A stretch of DNA of 64,000 bases from Pseudo-nitzschia pungens. Its lineage: Eukaryota; Bacillariophyta; Bacillariophyceae; Bacillariales; Bacillariaceae. The translations under genes and the position numbers were made by a program. Where the stretch lies: positions 1,116,001 to 1,180,000 of the forward strand of contig CM074765.1 of NCBI GenBank assembly GCA_037355855.1, in the 5' to 3' direction. How positions within the stretch are numbered: the first letter of the stretch is position 1; the number at the start of each line of letters is the position of its first letter. Under the pieces are notes generated by a model, which was not told the origin of the DNA, searched no databases, and worked only from the letters and a program-made list of their open reading frames with translations. This document shows positions 43,598 to 56,472 of the stretch, piece by piece.

Positions 43598-43819
43598 ACA
43601 TTGGTAGTAATTGCTCATACACCTGTTTTACTAGTATCCTATCAGAATATTTTCAGACGAATTAATATTTTCCTATTATTATTATTATATTTCAAATAAG
43701 GACAATGGTAAAGAGTGACGACGACGATATCTTCCAAAGATATCGTTGTTCGTGTCGAAACTGATTGCACAGTAATTTGAACTTTTCGGTATTTTTTTTG
43801 TTTTTCATCGTCGCAGACG

Positions 43820-46800
43820 CTAGTCCATGACGATTTGCACGTCCGAAACGGCAGAGTGTTCAACAACAAATGTGACGGAGGTCGAGGCATCTGCCTCTGT
43901 GTCTGGAACTCGGTCAACAATCAGCTCGGTTTTCGGAACACCGATGTCCGTGGTCGGCGTTGCTGTTGTCGCTTCAACAGCATTTTCAGCATTTGATTCG
44001 TTTTTTGTAGCTCCTTCCTCTGATTCGTCGATATCAGTGACTGTTGGTTTGTCAACGTCTGGGAGTGGATCAACGCTGGCATTCGCACTTTCCTCTTTTT
44101 GTTTTTGGACCTTGCCGTCCTCGACAGCAATCTGTTCATCGAGTTCAACTTGAGATTTTTCCCCAGCCTTTGATGTATCAAGAGACTCTTCTTTCTTGTT
44201 TGTTTCCGATTCTGCCTCGGCTTCGGCTTGTGATTCAGTCTTTGCAGTTTTCTCCACTGCAGCTTCTTCAGCAGGGGCTTCCGCTTCAGCCTCGACAACG
44301 CCTTCGGCTTCTGTTTCAGCGTTGGCAACTTCCCCTTCTTTACCTTCTGCGGCAGGGGCTTCCGTTCCAGTTTCGACAGCGGCGCTGACGTCTGTTCCAG
44401 CCTCTTCAGCAGGGGCTTCCGATTCGGTCTCGGCTTCGGGTTTGGCTTCTGTGTCCGGCTCGGTAGCTTGCTCCTCTACAGCTTCTTCATCAGGTGTTTC
44501 GGGTTCGGGTTCAGCAGCTTCCTCCTGTGCAGCTTCTTCAGCAGGTGCTTCTCCTTCGGGTTCGGCAGCTTCCTCCTGTGCAGCTTCTTCAGCAGCAGCT
44601 TCCGAATCGGCTTCTGGTTTGGACTCGACGGTTTCCTCTACAGCTTCTTCAGCAGGGGCTTCTGGTTCGGCTTCTGGTTCAGGCTCGGCAGCTTCCTCCT
44701 CGGCAGATTCTGCAGCAGGTGCTTCTAGTTCAGCTTCTGGTTCGGGCTCGGAAGCTTCCTCCTCTACTGCTTCTGCAGCAGGTGCTTCTGCTTTGGCCTC
44801 GGCGGTTTCCTCTACAATTTCTGCAGCAGGTGCTTCTGCTTCGGGCTCGGCAGCTTCCTCCTGTGCAGCTTCTTCAGCAGCAGCTTCCGATTCGGCTTTT
44901 GGTTTGGTCTCAGCTTCAGCCTCAGCAGGGGCTTCTGGTTCGGCTTCTGGTTCAGGCTCGGCAGCTTCCTCCGCAGCAGATTCTACAGCAAGTGCTTCTA
45001 GTTCAACTTCTGGTTCGGGCTTGGAAGCTTCCTCTTCTACTGCTTCTGCAGCAGGTGCTTCTGCTTTGGCCTCAGCGGTTTCCTCTACAATTTCTGCAGC
45101 AGGTGCTTCTGCTTCGGGCTCGGCAGCTTCCTCCTGTGCAGCTTCTTCAGCAGCAGCTTCCGATTCAGCTTCTGGTTTGGTCTCAGCTTCGGCCTCAGCA
45201 GCTTCTGCAGCAGGGGCTTCTGGTTCGGCTTCTGGTTCAGGCTCGGCAGCTTCCTCCTCAGCAGATTCTGCAGCAGGTGCTTCTAGTTCAGCTTCTGGTT
45301 CGGGCTCGGAAGCTTCCTCCTCTACTGCTTCTGCAGCAGGTGCTTCTGCTTTGGCCTCGGCGGTTTCCTCTACAATTTCTGCAGCAGGTGCTTCTGCTTC
45401 GGGCTCGGCAGCTTCCTCCTGTGCAGCTTCTTCAGCAGCAGCTTCCGATTCGGCTTTTGGTTTGGTCTCAGCTTCAGCCTCAGCAGGGGCTTCTGGTTCG
45501 GCTTCTGGTTCAGGCTCGGCAGCTTCCTCCTCGGCAGATTCTACAGCAAGTGCTTCTAGTTCAACTTCTGGTTCGGGCTTGGAAGCTTCCTCTTCTACTG
45601 CTTCTGCAGCAGGTGCTTCTGCTTTGGCCTCAGCGGTTTCCTCTACAATTTCTGCAGCAGGTGCTTCTGCTTCGGGCTCGGCAGCTTCCTCCTGTGCAGC
45701 TTCTTCAGCAGCAGCTTCCGATTCAGCTTCTGGTTTGGTCTCAGCTTCGGCCTCAGCAGCTTCTGCAGCAGGGGCTTCTGGTTCGGCTTCTGGTTCAGGC
45801 TCGGCAGCTTCCTCCTCAGCAGATTCTGCAGCAGGTGCTTCTAGTTCAGCTTCTGGTTCGGGCTCGGAAGCTTCCTCCTCTACTGCTTCTGCAGCAGGTG
45901 CTTCTGCTTTGGCCTCGGCGGTTTCCTCTACAATTTCTGCAGCAGGTGCTTCTGCTTCGGGCTCGGCAGCTTCCTCCTGTGCAGCTTCTTCAGCAGCAGC
46001 TTCCGATTCGGCTTTTGGTTTGGTCTCAGCTTCAGCCTCAGCAGGGGCTTCTGGTTCGGCTTCTGGTTCAGGCTCGGCAGCTTCCTCCGCAGCAGATTCT
46101 ACAGCAAGTGCTTCTAGTTCAACTTCTGGTTCGGGCTTGGAAGCTTCCTCTTCTACTGCTTCTGCAGCAGGTGCTTCTGCTTTGGCCTCAGCGGTTTCCT
46201 CTACAATTTCTGCAGCAGGTGCTTCTGCTTCGGGCTCGGCAGCTTCCTCCTGTGCAGCTTCTTCAGCAGCAGCTTCCGATTCAGCTTCTGGTTTGGTCTC
46301 AGCTTCGGCCTCAGCAGCTTCTGCAGCAGGGGCTTCTGGTTCGGCTTCTGGTTCAGGCTCGGCAGCTTCCTCCTCGGCAGATTCTGCAGCAGGTGCTTCT
46401 AGTTCAGCTTCTGGTTCGGGCTCGGAAGCTTCCTCCTCTACTGCTTCTGCAGCAGGTGCTTCTGCTTTGGCCTCGGCGGTTTCCTCTACAATTTCTGCAG
46501 CAGGTGCTTCTGCTTCGGGCTCGGCAGCTTCCTCCTGTGCAGCTTCTTCAGCAGCAGCTTCCGATTCGGCTTTTGGTTTGGTCTCAGCTTCAGCCTCAGC
46601 AGGGGCTTCTGGTTCGGCTTCTGGTTCAGGCTCGGCAGCTTCCTCCTCGGCAGATTCTGCAGCAGGTGCTTCTAGTTCAGCTTCTGGTTCGGGCTTGGAA
46701 GCTTCCTCCTCTACTGCTTCTGCAGCAGGTTCTTCTGGTTCAGGTTCGGTAGCTTCCTCTGCAGCAGATTCTGCAGCAGGTGCTTCTGGTTTGGGATCCA

Positions 46801-49800
46801 CAGCTTCCTCTGTGGCAGATTCTGCAGCAGGTGCTTCTGGTTCCGCTTCTGATTCAGGCTCGGCGGCTTCCTCCACAGCTTCTGCAGCAGGTGCTTCTGG
46901 TTCGGGTTCGGTAGCTTCTTCAGCAGGTTCTTCTGGTTCAGGTTCGGTAGCTTCCTCTGCAGCAGATTCTGCAGCAGGTGCTTCTGGTTTGGGATCCACA
47001 GCTTCCTCTGTGGCAGATTCTGCAGCAGGTGCTTCTGGTTCGGCTTCTGGTTCGGGCTTGGAAGCTTCCTCCACAGCTTCTGCAGCAGGTGCTTCTGGTT
47101 CGGGTTCGGTAGCTTCTTCAGCAGGTGCTTCTGCTTCGGATTCAGGTTCGGGCTCAGGAGCTTCCTCCTGTGCACCTTCTTCATCAGGTGCTACTGGTTC
47201 GGCTTCTTCTTGAGCATGGGCTTCTGTTTCGGGTTCGGCAGCTTCCTCCTGTGCAGCTTCTTCAGCAGGGGCTTCCGATTCGGTTTCGGTCTCAGTCTCA
47301 GCGGCTACTTCAGTAGGGGTTTCTGGTTCTGGCTCAGTAGCTTCTTCAGCATGGACTTTTGGTTCAGGTTTGGCAGCTCCCTCCCCTGCAGCTTCTTCAG
47401 TAGAGGCTTCTGGTTTGCGTCCAGCAGCTTCCTCCTCTGCAGATTCTGCAGAAGGTGCTTCCGGTTCAGGTTCTGGTTTAGGTTCCGCAGCTTCCTCCTC
47501 TGCAGCTTCAGCAATAGGTGCTTCTGATCCGGCTTCTGGTTCGGTCTCGGCTTCGGCTTCAGCGTCTGGTTCGGTCTCAGCAGCTTCCTCCTTTGCAGCA
47601 TCTGCATCGGGGGCTTTGACTTCAGTTTTCACCGCAGTCTCGGCTTCTGGTTCGTCTGTGGCAGCTTCCTCCTCTTCAACTTCTGCAGCAGGGGCTTCGG
47701 TTTCGGTGTCGGCTTCTAGCTCGGTCTCTGTTTCGGCCTTAGCAGCTTCTTCAGCAGAGGGTTCGGCTTCGGCCTCGGCAGCGTTTTCAGCTCCTATTAC
47801 TCCCTTAACAGTTTCTTCTTCTGCAGCTTCAGTGGCATCGGCTTCTGCTTCCTCCTCTGAACTTTTTGCAGCCTCCTCGGCCTTGGCAGCTTCTTCCTCT
47901 GCAGCTTTGGCGGCAGCGGCTTCAGCTTCGGCCTTGGCGGCTTCTTCCTCTGCAGCTTTGGCAGCGGCGGCTTCAGCTTCGGCCTTGGCAGCTTCTTCCT
48001 CTGCAGCTTTGGCGGCAGCGGCTTCAGCTTCGGCCTTGGCGGCTTCTTCCTCTGCAGCTTTGGCAGCGGCGGCTTCAGCTTCGGCCTTTGCAGCTTCTTC
48101 CTCTGCAGCTTTGGCGGCAGCGGCTTCAGCTTCGGCCTTGGCAGCTTCTTCCTCTGCAGCTTTGGCGGCAGCGGCTTCAGCTTCGGCCTTGGCGGCTTCT
48201 TCCTCTGCAGCTTTGGCAGCGGCGGCTTCAGCTTCGGCCTTGGCAGCTTCTTCCTCTGCAACTTTGGCGGCAGCGGCTTCAGCTTCGGCCTTGGCAGCTT
48301 CTTCCTCTGCAGCTTTGGCGGCAGCGGCTTCAGCTTCGGCCTTGGCGGCTTCTTCCTCTGCAGCTTTGGCAGCGGCGGCTTCAGCTTCGGCCTTGGCAGC
48401 TTCTTCCTCTGCAACTTTGGCGGCAGCGGCTTCAGCTTCGGCCTTTGCAGCTTCTTCCTCTGCAGCTTTGGCGGCAGCGGCTTCAGCTTCGGCCTTGGCA
48501 GCTTCTTCCTCTGCAGCTGCGGTAGCGGCGGCTTCATCTTCAGCCGTAGCAGTTGCGGCAGCGGCGGCTTCAGCTTCGGCGTTTGCAGTTGCTTCGGCTT
48601 CAGCAGAGACTGGTACCGTTTCTGTAACGGCAGAGTCATTTTCTGGCTCAACGGTTTCACATTTAGTTGCATCATTTGTAGCTACGTCATTGTTTTGTTC
48701 GTCAGTGTCGCTATTTGTTCCGCTTTCCACGACTAAAGCTGGAGCTTGTTCAGTTTGCGGCGAAACAATTTCTTCGTTTGGAGCTTCTGCGTTTTGTTTC
48801 TTCGACGGCGAAAAGGCTGCATTATTAGCCGATGCTTCTTTCTCGGCTTGGCGTTGTTGTTTCTTAATCTCAGTGAGTTTGAGATCGTTTTCATTCACAC
48901 CTCCCTGGTAGTGTGATAGACTCTCGGCAGTCTCTTTTGCGGCCTCTCTTTGTTCCTTTTTGATTTCAGCAAGCTTGAGGTCATTCTCATTCACACCTCC
49001 CTGGTATTGCGAAAGACTCTCAGCAGTCTCTTTTGCAGCCGCTCTCTGTTCCTTTTTGATTTCAGCAAGCTTGAGATCGTTTTCATTCACACCTCCCTGA
49101 TATTTTGACAGATTCTCAGCAGTCTCTTTTGCAGCCGCTCTCTGTTCCTTTTTAATTTCAGCAAGCTTGAGGTCATTCTCATTCACACCTCCCTTATAGT
49201 GTGACAGACTCTCAGCAGTCTCTTTTGCAGCCGCTCTTTGTTCCTTCTTGATTTCAGCAAGCTTGAGATCATTCTCATTCACACCTCCCTGATATTGCGA
49301 CAGACTCTCAGCAGTCTCTTTTGCAGCCGCTCTCTGTTCCTTTTTGATTTCAGCAAGCTTGAGATCGCTTTCATTCACAACGCCCTGATATTGTGACAGA
49401 TTCTCAGCAGTCTCTTTTGCAGCCGCTCTCTGTTCCTTTTTGATTTCAGCAAGCTTGAGATCGCTTTCATTCACACCTCCCTGATATTTTGACAGATTCT
49501 CAGCAGTCTCTTTTGCAGCCGCTCTCTGTTCCTTTTTGATTTCAGCAAGCTTGAGATCATTCTCATTCACACCTCCCTTATATTGTGACAGACTCTCAGT
49601 AGTCTCTTTTGCAGCCGCTCTCTGTTCCCTTTTGATTTCAGCAAGCTTGAGATCATTCTCATTCACACCCCCCTTATATTGTGACAGACTCTCAGCAGTC
49701 TCTTTTGCAGCCGCTCTTTGTTCCTTTTTAATTTCAGCAAGCTTGAGGTCATTCTCATTCACACCTCCCTTATATTGCGAAAGACTCTCAGCGGTCTCTT

Positions 49801-50221
49801 TTGCAGCCTCCCGTTGCTCCTTCTTTATTTCGGTTAGTTTACGATCGGCCTCGCTAATTATTCCCCCCTGAAACGTGGAATTGGATTCAGCCGATTCCCG
49901 TTTCTTGTCTCGCTGCTCCTTTTTTATTGTTGTCAATATTGTGTCGTTCTTTGATATTCCCACTCCTCTGTATGAAGAATACTTCGCCGCGGTTTCCATT
50001 TTTGCCCGTCGGTCGTCTTTCTTAATCTCCGCAAGTTTGAAATCCCTCTCGCTTACCACACCTCTGTGCGAGTTCATCATCGCTCGCGTTTCGTTCCTTC
50101 GCTGCTGGTCGGCCTTTTTTTGGGCCCGCAGCCGGGAATTGAAATCAGCTAGGTTCATCGGAGGCCCCTCCTTTTTTTCGACTGACAAATGAACAAAATG
50201 CGAAACAAGAAAAAATAGCAT
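43820..50221 (-). CDS. Giant 2133-residue repeat protein, Ala/Glu/Pro-rich
   Basis: ATG at 50221, stop at 43820; Met22 (MNLADFNSRL, 50158) is an alternative start. Three repeat zones are seen. First, about 13 units of 32 residues (96 bp), consensus KLAEIKKEQRAAAKETAESL then SQYKGGVNENDL, ten nearly identical. Second, about 13 units of 17 residues (51 bp), KAEAEAAAAKAAEEEAA. Third, a long Ala/Glu/Pro zone with a 558-bp (186-residue) higher-order repeat. The start of a marked subunit recurs at 44891, 45449, 46007 and 46565. The protein is extremely acidic apart from the first zone, probably helical or extended, with no catalytic domain. N-terminal MLFFLVSHFVHLSVEKKEG is weakly hydrophobic and may be UTR. 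Both other-strand frames are open over much of it because GCT/GAA-type codons rarely give stops. Confidence 0.85.
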   Translation of the reverse strand: MLFFLVSHFVHLSVEKKEGPPMNLADFNSRLRAQKKADQQRRNETRAMMNSHRGVVSERDFKLAEIKKDDRRAKMETAAKYSSYRGVGISKNDTILTTIKKEQRDKKRESAESNSTFQGGIISEADRKLTEIKKEQREAAKETAESLSQYKGGVNENDLKLAEIKKEQRAAAKETAESLSQYKGGVNENDLKLAEIKREQRAAAKETTESLSQYKGGVNENDLKLAEIKKEQRAAAKETAENLSKYQGGVNESDLKLAEIKKEQRAAAKETAENLSQYQGVVNESDLKLAEIKKEQRAAAKETAESLSQYQGGVNENDLKLAEIKKEQRAAAKETAESLSHYKGGVNENDLKLAEIKKEQRAAAKETAENLSKYQGGVNENDLKLAEIKKEQRAAAKETAESLSQYQGGVNENDLKLAEIKKEQREAAKETAESLSHYQGGVNENDLKLTEIKKQQRQAEKEASANNAAFSPSKKQNAEAPNEEIVSPQTEQAPALVVESGTNSDTDEQNNDVATNDATKCETVEPENDSAVTETVPVSAEAEATANAEAEAAAAATATAEDEAAATAAAEEEAAKAEAEAAAAKAAEEEAAKAEAEAAAAKVAEEEAAKAEAEAAAAKAAEEEAAKAEAEAAAAKAAEEEAAKAEAEAAAAKVAEEEAAKAEAEAAAAKAAEEEAAKAEAEAAAAKAAEEEAAKAEAEAAAAKAAEEEAAKAEAEAAAAKAAEEEAAKAEAEAAAAKAAEEEAAKAEAEAAAAKAAEEEAAKAEAEAAAAKAAEEEAAKAEEAAKSSEEEAEADATEAAEEETVKGVIGAENAAEAEAEPSAEEAAKAETETELEADTETEAPAAEVEEEEAATDEPEAETAVKTEVKAPDADAAKEEAAETEPDAEAEAETEPEAGSEAPIAEAAEEEAAEPKPEPEPEAPSAESAEEEAAGRKPEASTEEAAGEGAAKPEPKVHAEEATEPEPETPTEVAAETETETESEAPAEEAAQEEAAEPETEAHAQEEAEPVAPDEEGAQEEAPEPEPESEAEAPAEEATEPEPEAPAAEAVEEASKPEPEAEPEAPAAESATEEAVDPKPEAPAAESAAEEATEPEPEEPAEEATEPEPEAPAAEAVEEAAEPESEAEPEAPAAESATEEAVDPKPEAPAAESAAEEATEPEPEEPAAEAVEEEASKPEPEAELEAPAAESAEEEAAEPEPEAEPEAPAEAEAETKPKAESEAAAEEAAQEEAAEPEAEAPAAEIVEETAEAKAEAPAAEAVEEEASEPEPEAELEAPAAESAEEEAAEPEPEAEPEAPAAEAAEAEAETKPEAESEAAAEEAAQEEAAEPEAEAPAAEIVEETAEAKAEAPAAEAVEEEASKPEPEVELEALAVESAAEEAAEPEPEAEPEAPAEAEAETKPKAESEAAAEEAAQEEAAEPEAEAPAAEIVEETAEAKAEAPAAEAVEEEASEPEPEAELEAPAAESAEEEAAEPEPEAEPEAPAAEAAEAEAETKPEAESEAAAEEAAQEEAAEPEAEAPAAEIVEETAEAKAEAPAAEAVEEEASKPEPEVELEALAVESAEEEAAEPEPEAEPEAPAEAEAETKPKAESEAAAEEAAQEEAAEPEAEAPAAEIVEETAEAKAEAPAAEAVEEEASEPEPEAELEAPAAESAEEEAAEPEPEAEPEAPAAEAAEAEAETKPEAESEAAAEEAAQEEAAEPEAEAPAAEIVEETAEAKAEAPAAEAVEEEASKPEPEVELEALAVESAAEEAAEPEPEAEPEAPAEAEAETKPKAESEAAAEEAAQEEAAEPEAEAPAAEIVEETAEAKAEAPAAEAVEEEASEPEPEAELEAPAAESAEEEAAEPEPEAEPEAPAEEAVEETVESKPEADSEAAAEEAAQEEAAEPEGEAPAEEAAQEEAAEPEPETPDEEAVEEQATEPDTEAKPEAETESEAPAEEAGTDVSAAVETGTEAPAAEGKEGEVANAETEAEGVVEAEAEAPAEEAAVEKTAKTESQAEAEAESETNKKEESLDTSKAGEKSQVELDEQIAVEDGKVQKQKEESANASVDPLPDVDKPTVTDIDESEEGATKNESNAENAVEATTATPTTDIGVPKTELIVDRVPDTEADASTSVTFVVEHSAVSDVQIVMD
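44891..46570. repeat. 558-bp higher-order coding repeat
   Basis: The TTCGGCTTTTGGTTTGGTCT stretch recurs exactly 558 bp apart at 44891, 45449, 46007 and 46565. Between these marks lies a variant copy with TTCAGCTTCTGGTTTGGTCT. So each 558-bp unit is itself two related halves (270-290 bp). Copies are nearly identical. Confidence 0.85.
47875..48525. repeat. 51-bp coding tandem repeat, about 13 copies
   Basis: The unit GCTTCTTCCTCTGCAGCTTT plus 31 bp repeats along the minus-strand gene with few substitutions (GCGGCAG/GCAGCGG variants). Confidence 0.85.
48860..49860. repeat. 96-bp coding tandem repeat, about ten copies
   Basis: AGCAAGCTTGAG recurs every 96 bp (for example 49545 and 49641). Copies encode the 32-residue unit of the giant protein; identity between copies is high, suggesting recent expansion or gene conversion. 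Confidence 0.88.
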
Positions 50222-51120
50222 CAGTGCGGGAGATGTCGGATGACCCCCGTTTCGACATCGGTTTGACCAACGACTGATTCGCGATGACAGCTATCAATGT
50301 GTCATCCAAAGAATGAAACTCTTAACCTCGTCATCCTCTGTTCTTAACTTTCGACTTACACATAGACTTATCGAGAGGCATGATTGCATGTAATGCGTAG
50401 AGCGAAGAAGAGAGCTCTGAGGATGAAAAAAATGGAGTTACGGCGATAGAAGTCCTTGTCGATCGTTGACAACATCCAACATACCAGTAGAATGGATCAA
50501 AATCGTCGTGTTATAGATTTGTGATCATTAGCGGTTGAATTCGGCAATAACCGTAGCCGGAGGCGCGGTACGAACAATCCAATTTCTCAGGTATGTGAAA
50601 AAAAATCTAAAAAACAAAACATCAATAAAGATGTTCTTCAATCAATGGGAACCAGGTCCTATCTTCATGCGCACCTACGGCACATAGTGTAGACCTTACC
50701 GATTTCGGTACACGTACTTAAGGATGCGCGCTTAGAATAGCGATCGTTCGGAAAAATGATGCGTTATGCTGCCAACATCGATAGATACATAATATCTTAA
50801 TGGTCGCGCTGATTGGAGTTGCATATGGGATGCGGAAATCTCGCTTTCGACGACGTCGACAAAGATTGTACATTTTTGAAAATCCGTGAATAAACAAACT
50901 TTGTGAGTCACGAACCAACAGTATCCAACCAATCATCCTAAAAACCTTACTCGTAACCTTACTTGTTGATGGTGATGAGAGAGCCAGACCCAATGTATCA
51001 GCCGTCAGCCATCATCAGCCATCAGCCATCAGCCATCAGCCATCAGCACTATTGTTCGTTCATCTATCTCGACGTGCCATCAGGTTGCATGCTGTAGGTC
51101 GGAAAACGAATCGTGAGATT
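50222..51120. other. Divergent intergenic region
   Basis: Promoter region of the giant repeat gene and of the cyclodeaminase-like gene. A 7-bp repeat (ATCAGCC, about 51006-51048) sits just upstream of the latter, and AACCTTAC motifs occur near 50940-50960. No gene supported. Confidence 0.55.
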
Positions 51121-51864
51121 ATGCTCTCCACTTCAATAGTTCACATTTCGAAACATCACAGAGTGCTACCCAATTTTCACCTCCGCAGGCTTGCTACGAA
51201 TCATCCAGTGTCTATTTTAACGACAACAAGAAACGAGAACAGAACTCAAACGTACGCATTCCGAACCATGTCGACTGCAGCAACACCCACGGATCCCACT
51301 CTTGCCACGCAAAGCGTACAGAATTTCTGCGACGTCCTGTCGTCGAAGCAACCTACACCGGGGGGAGGTGCTTCGGCCGCAGTTGGGGCGGCCATCGGAG
51401 CAGGAACCGCAGCCATGTCGGGAGCCTACACGCAACGCAAAAAGGACGAGGAAAGCGGCGCTGCAGAGGCCGCCCGAACGATGATTTCGAAAATGGACAT
51501 TTCGTCCCTCTTGTCCATGGCCGACGACGACGTCAAAGCCTACCAGTCACTCCAATCGACATGGAAGAAAGATTCCGGTTTGACTCTCGAGGAAGTCAAA
51601 GAAATCGAGGCGAACGCGCTCAAAGTACCCACGGTCCTCTTCGAGGCCTGCCACGAACGAATCATGGCCGTTCAGGAGTTTTTGCCAAGGTGCAACCCGA
51701 ATATTACCTCCGACGCAAAGGTCGGAATCCACCAGTTGGCGGGAGCTGCACGATCAGCGTATCAAACAATCCTGGTCAATTCTCCACCCGAGGAGGAAAA
51801 GGAAAGGCTGACGAAATTGCTGCGAGAAATCCAAGAAATCGAAAATGGATTATTGGGACTTTGA
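51121..51864 (+). CDS. Formiminotransferase-cyclodeaminase C-domain-like protein
   Basis: The ATG at 51121 gives 247 aa; the upstream frame starts with TTG and is discounted. A ~48-residue N-terminus rich in Arg, His and Ser (MLSTSIVHISKHHRVLPNFH) suggests mitochondrial import. An internal Met at 51268 (MSTAATPTDP) would give a cytosolic form. The domain shows QPTPGGGASAAVGAAIGAGT and AAMSGAYT, the Gly-rich signature of the FTCD_C cyclodeaminase/cyclohydrolase family. A helical bundle follows (DDDVKAYQSLQSTWK, ALKVPTVLFEACHERI, AARSAYQTILVN). These enzymes close 5-formimino-THF to 5,10-methenyl-THF with loss of ammonia. The formiminotransferase half is absent, so substrate and partner are open. 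Confidence 0.88.
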   Translation: MLSTSIVHISKHHRVLPNFHLRRLATNHPVSILTTTRNENRTQTYAFRTMSTAATPTDPTLATQSVQNFCDVLSSKQPTPGGGASAAVGAAIGAGTAAMSGAYTQRKKDEESGAAEAARTMISKMDISSLLSMADDDVKAYQSLQSTWKKDSGLTLEEVKEIEANALKVPTVLFEACHERIMAVQEFLPRCNPNITSDAKVGIHQLAGAARSAYQTILVNSPPEEEKERLTKLLREIQEIENGLLGL

Positions 51865-52498
51865 TTTTACCACAGGCACCAATACTAAGCATCCGTAACG
51901 CTTGATCCATATCGAACCGACGTGCACGGATTTTTAAAAGGAGAACTACTCTAGCAATACAAAGGAAACACAAATAAATAGCATCTTCTTACCTCTTCAA
52001 TGCCATAGTTTCTAAATCATTGCTAAAACATAGCTTCAACCGACAACAGTTAAAGTAATTAAGTTGAGTGGGAATTGCAGGAGCAGATACAGGCCATGTA
52101 GCAGAATGATTATTGTCGCAAATGATCAAAAATGCTCTTTTTCAATCTACTCGGTTGCTCTCTCTCTCTCTTTCTCTCTCTCTCTCTGTGCAACAGCTCT
52201 GTTTCAATGGTCAATGTCAGATCTCGTTGGAATAAACTGTACATAATTTCCGATGAAATGGACTAGTGTATCGATAGTAGTAGAAGATAATTGATTTCAG
52301 TTTTCACATCCTCGTGGATCGATCTAGCCAATGACACCAACAGTGCTACAAATCTAAACAAAGAGTTCTATTTCATTTGAGACCATAAATTGACTAAATC
52401 TACAAACTTCTATCAAACTAATATATACTGTACATTGCAGCCTGCCAAAACGATTCGTGATAATCATACAAAACCATTCATATCTCACTTGGCAGTTT
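51865..52498. other. Intergenic between convergent genes
   Basis: A CT-rich run (about 52159-52188) and AT-rich 3' flanks. No gene seen. Confidence 0.55.

Positions 52499-56472
<3,974 letters not shown>

Noticed and set aside
44196..47213. 1005-codon plus-strand frame and a further 752-codon frame (44494-46752)
   Set aside because: They are antisense to the repeat gene and consist only of Ser/Ala/Gly or Leu/Gln runs. Repeat codons on the other strand rarely produce stops, so long open frames are expected.
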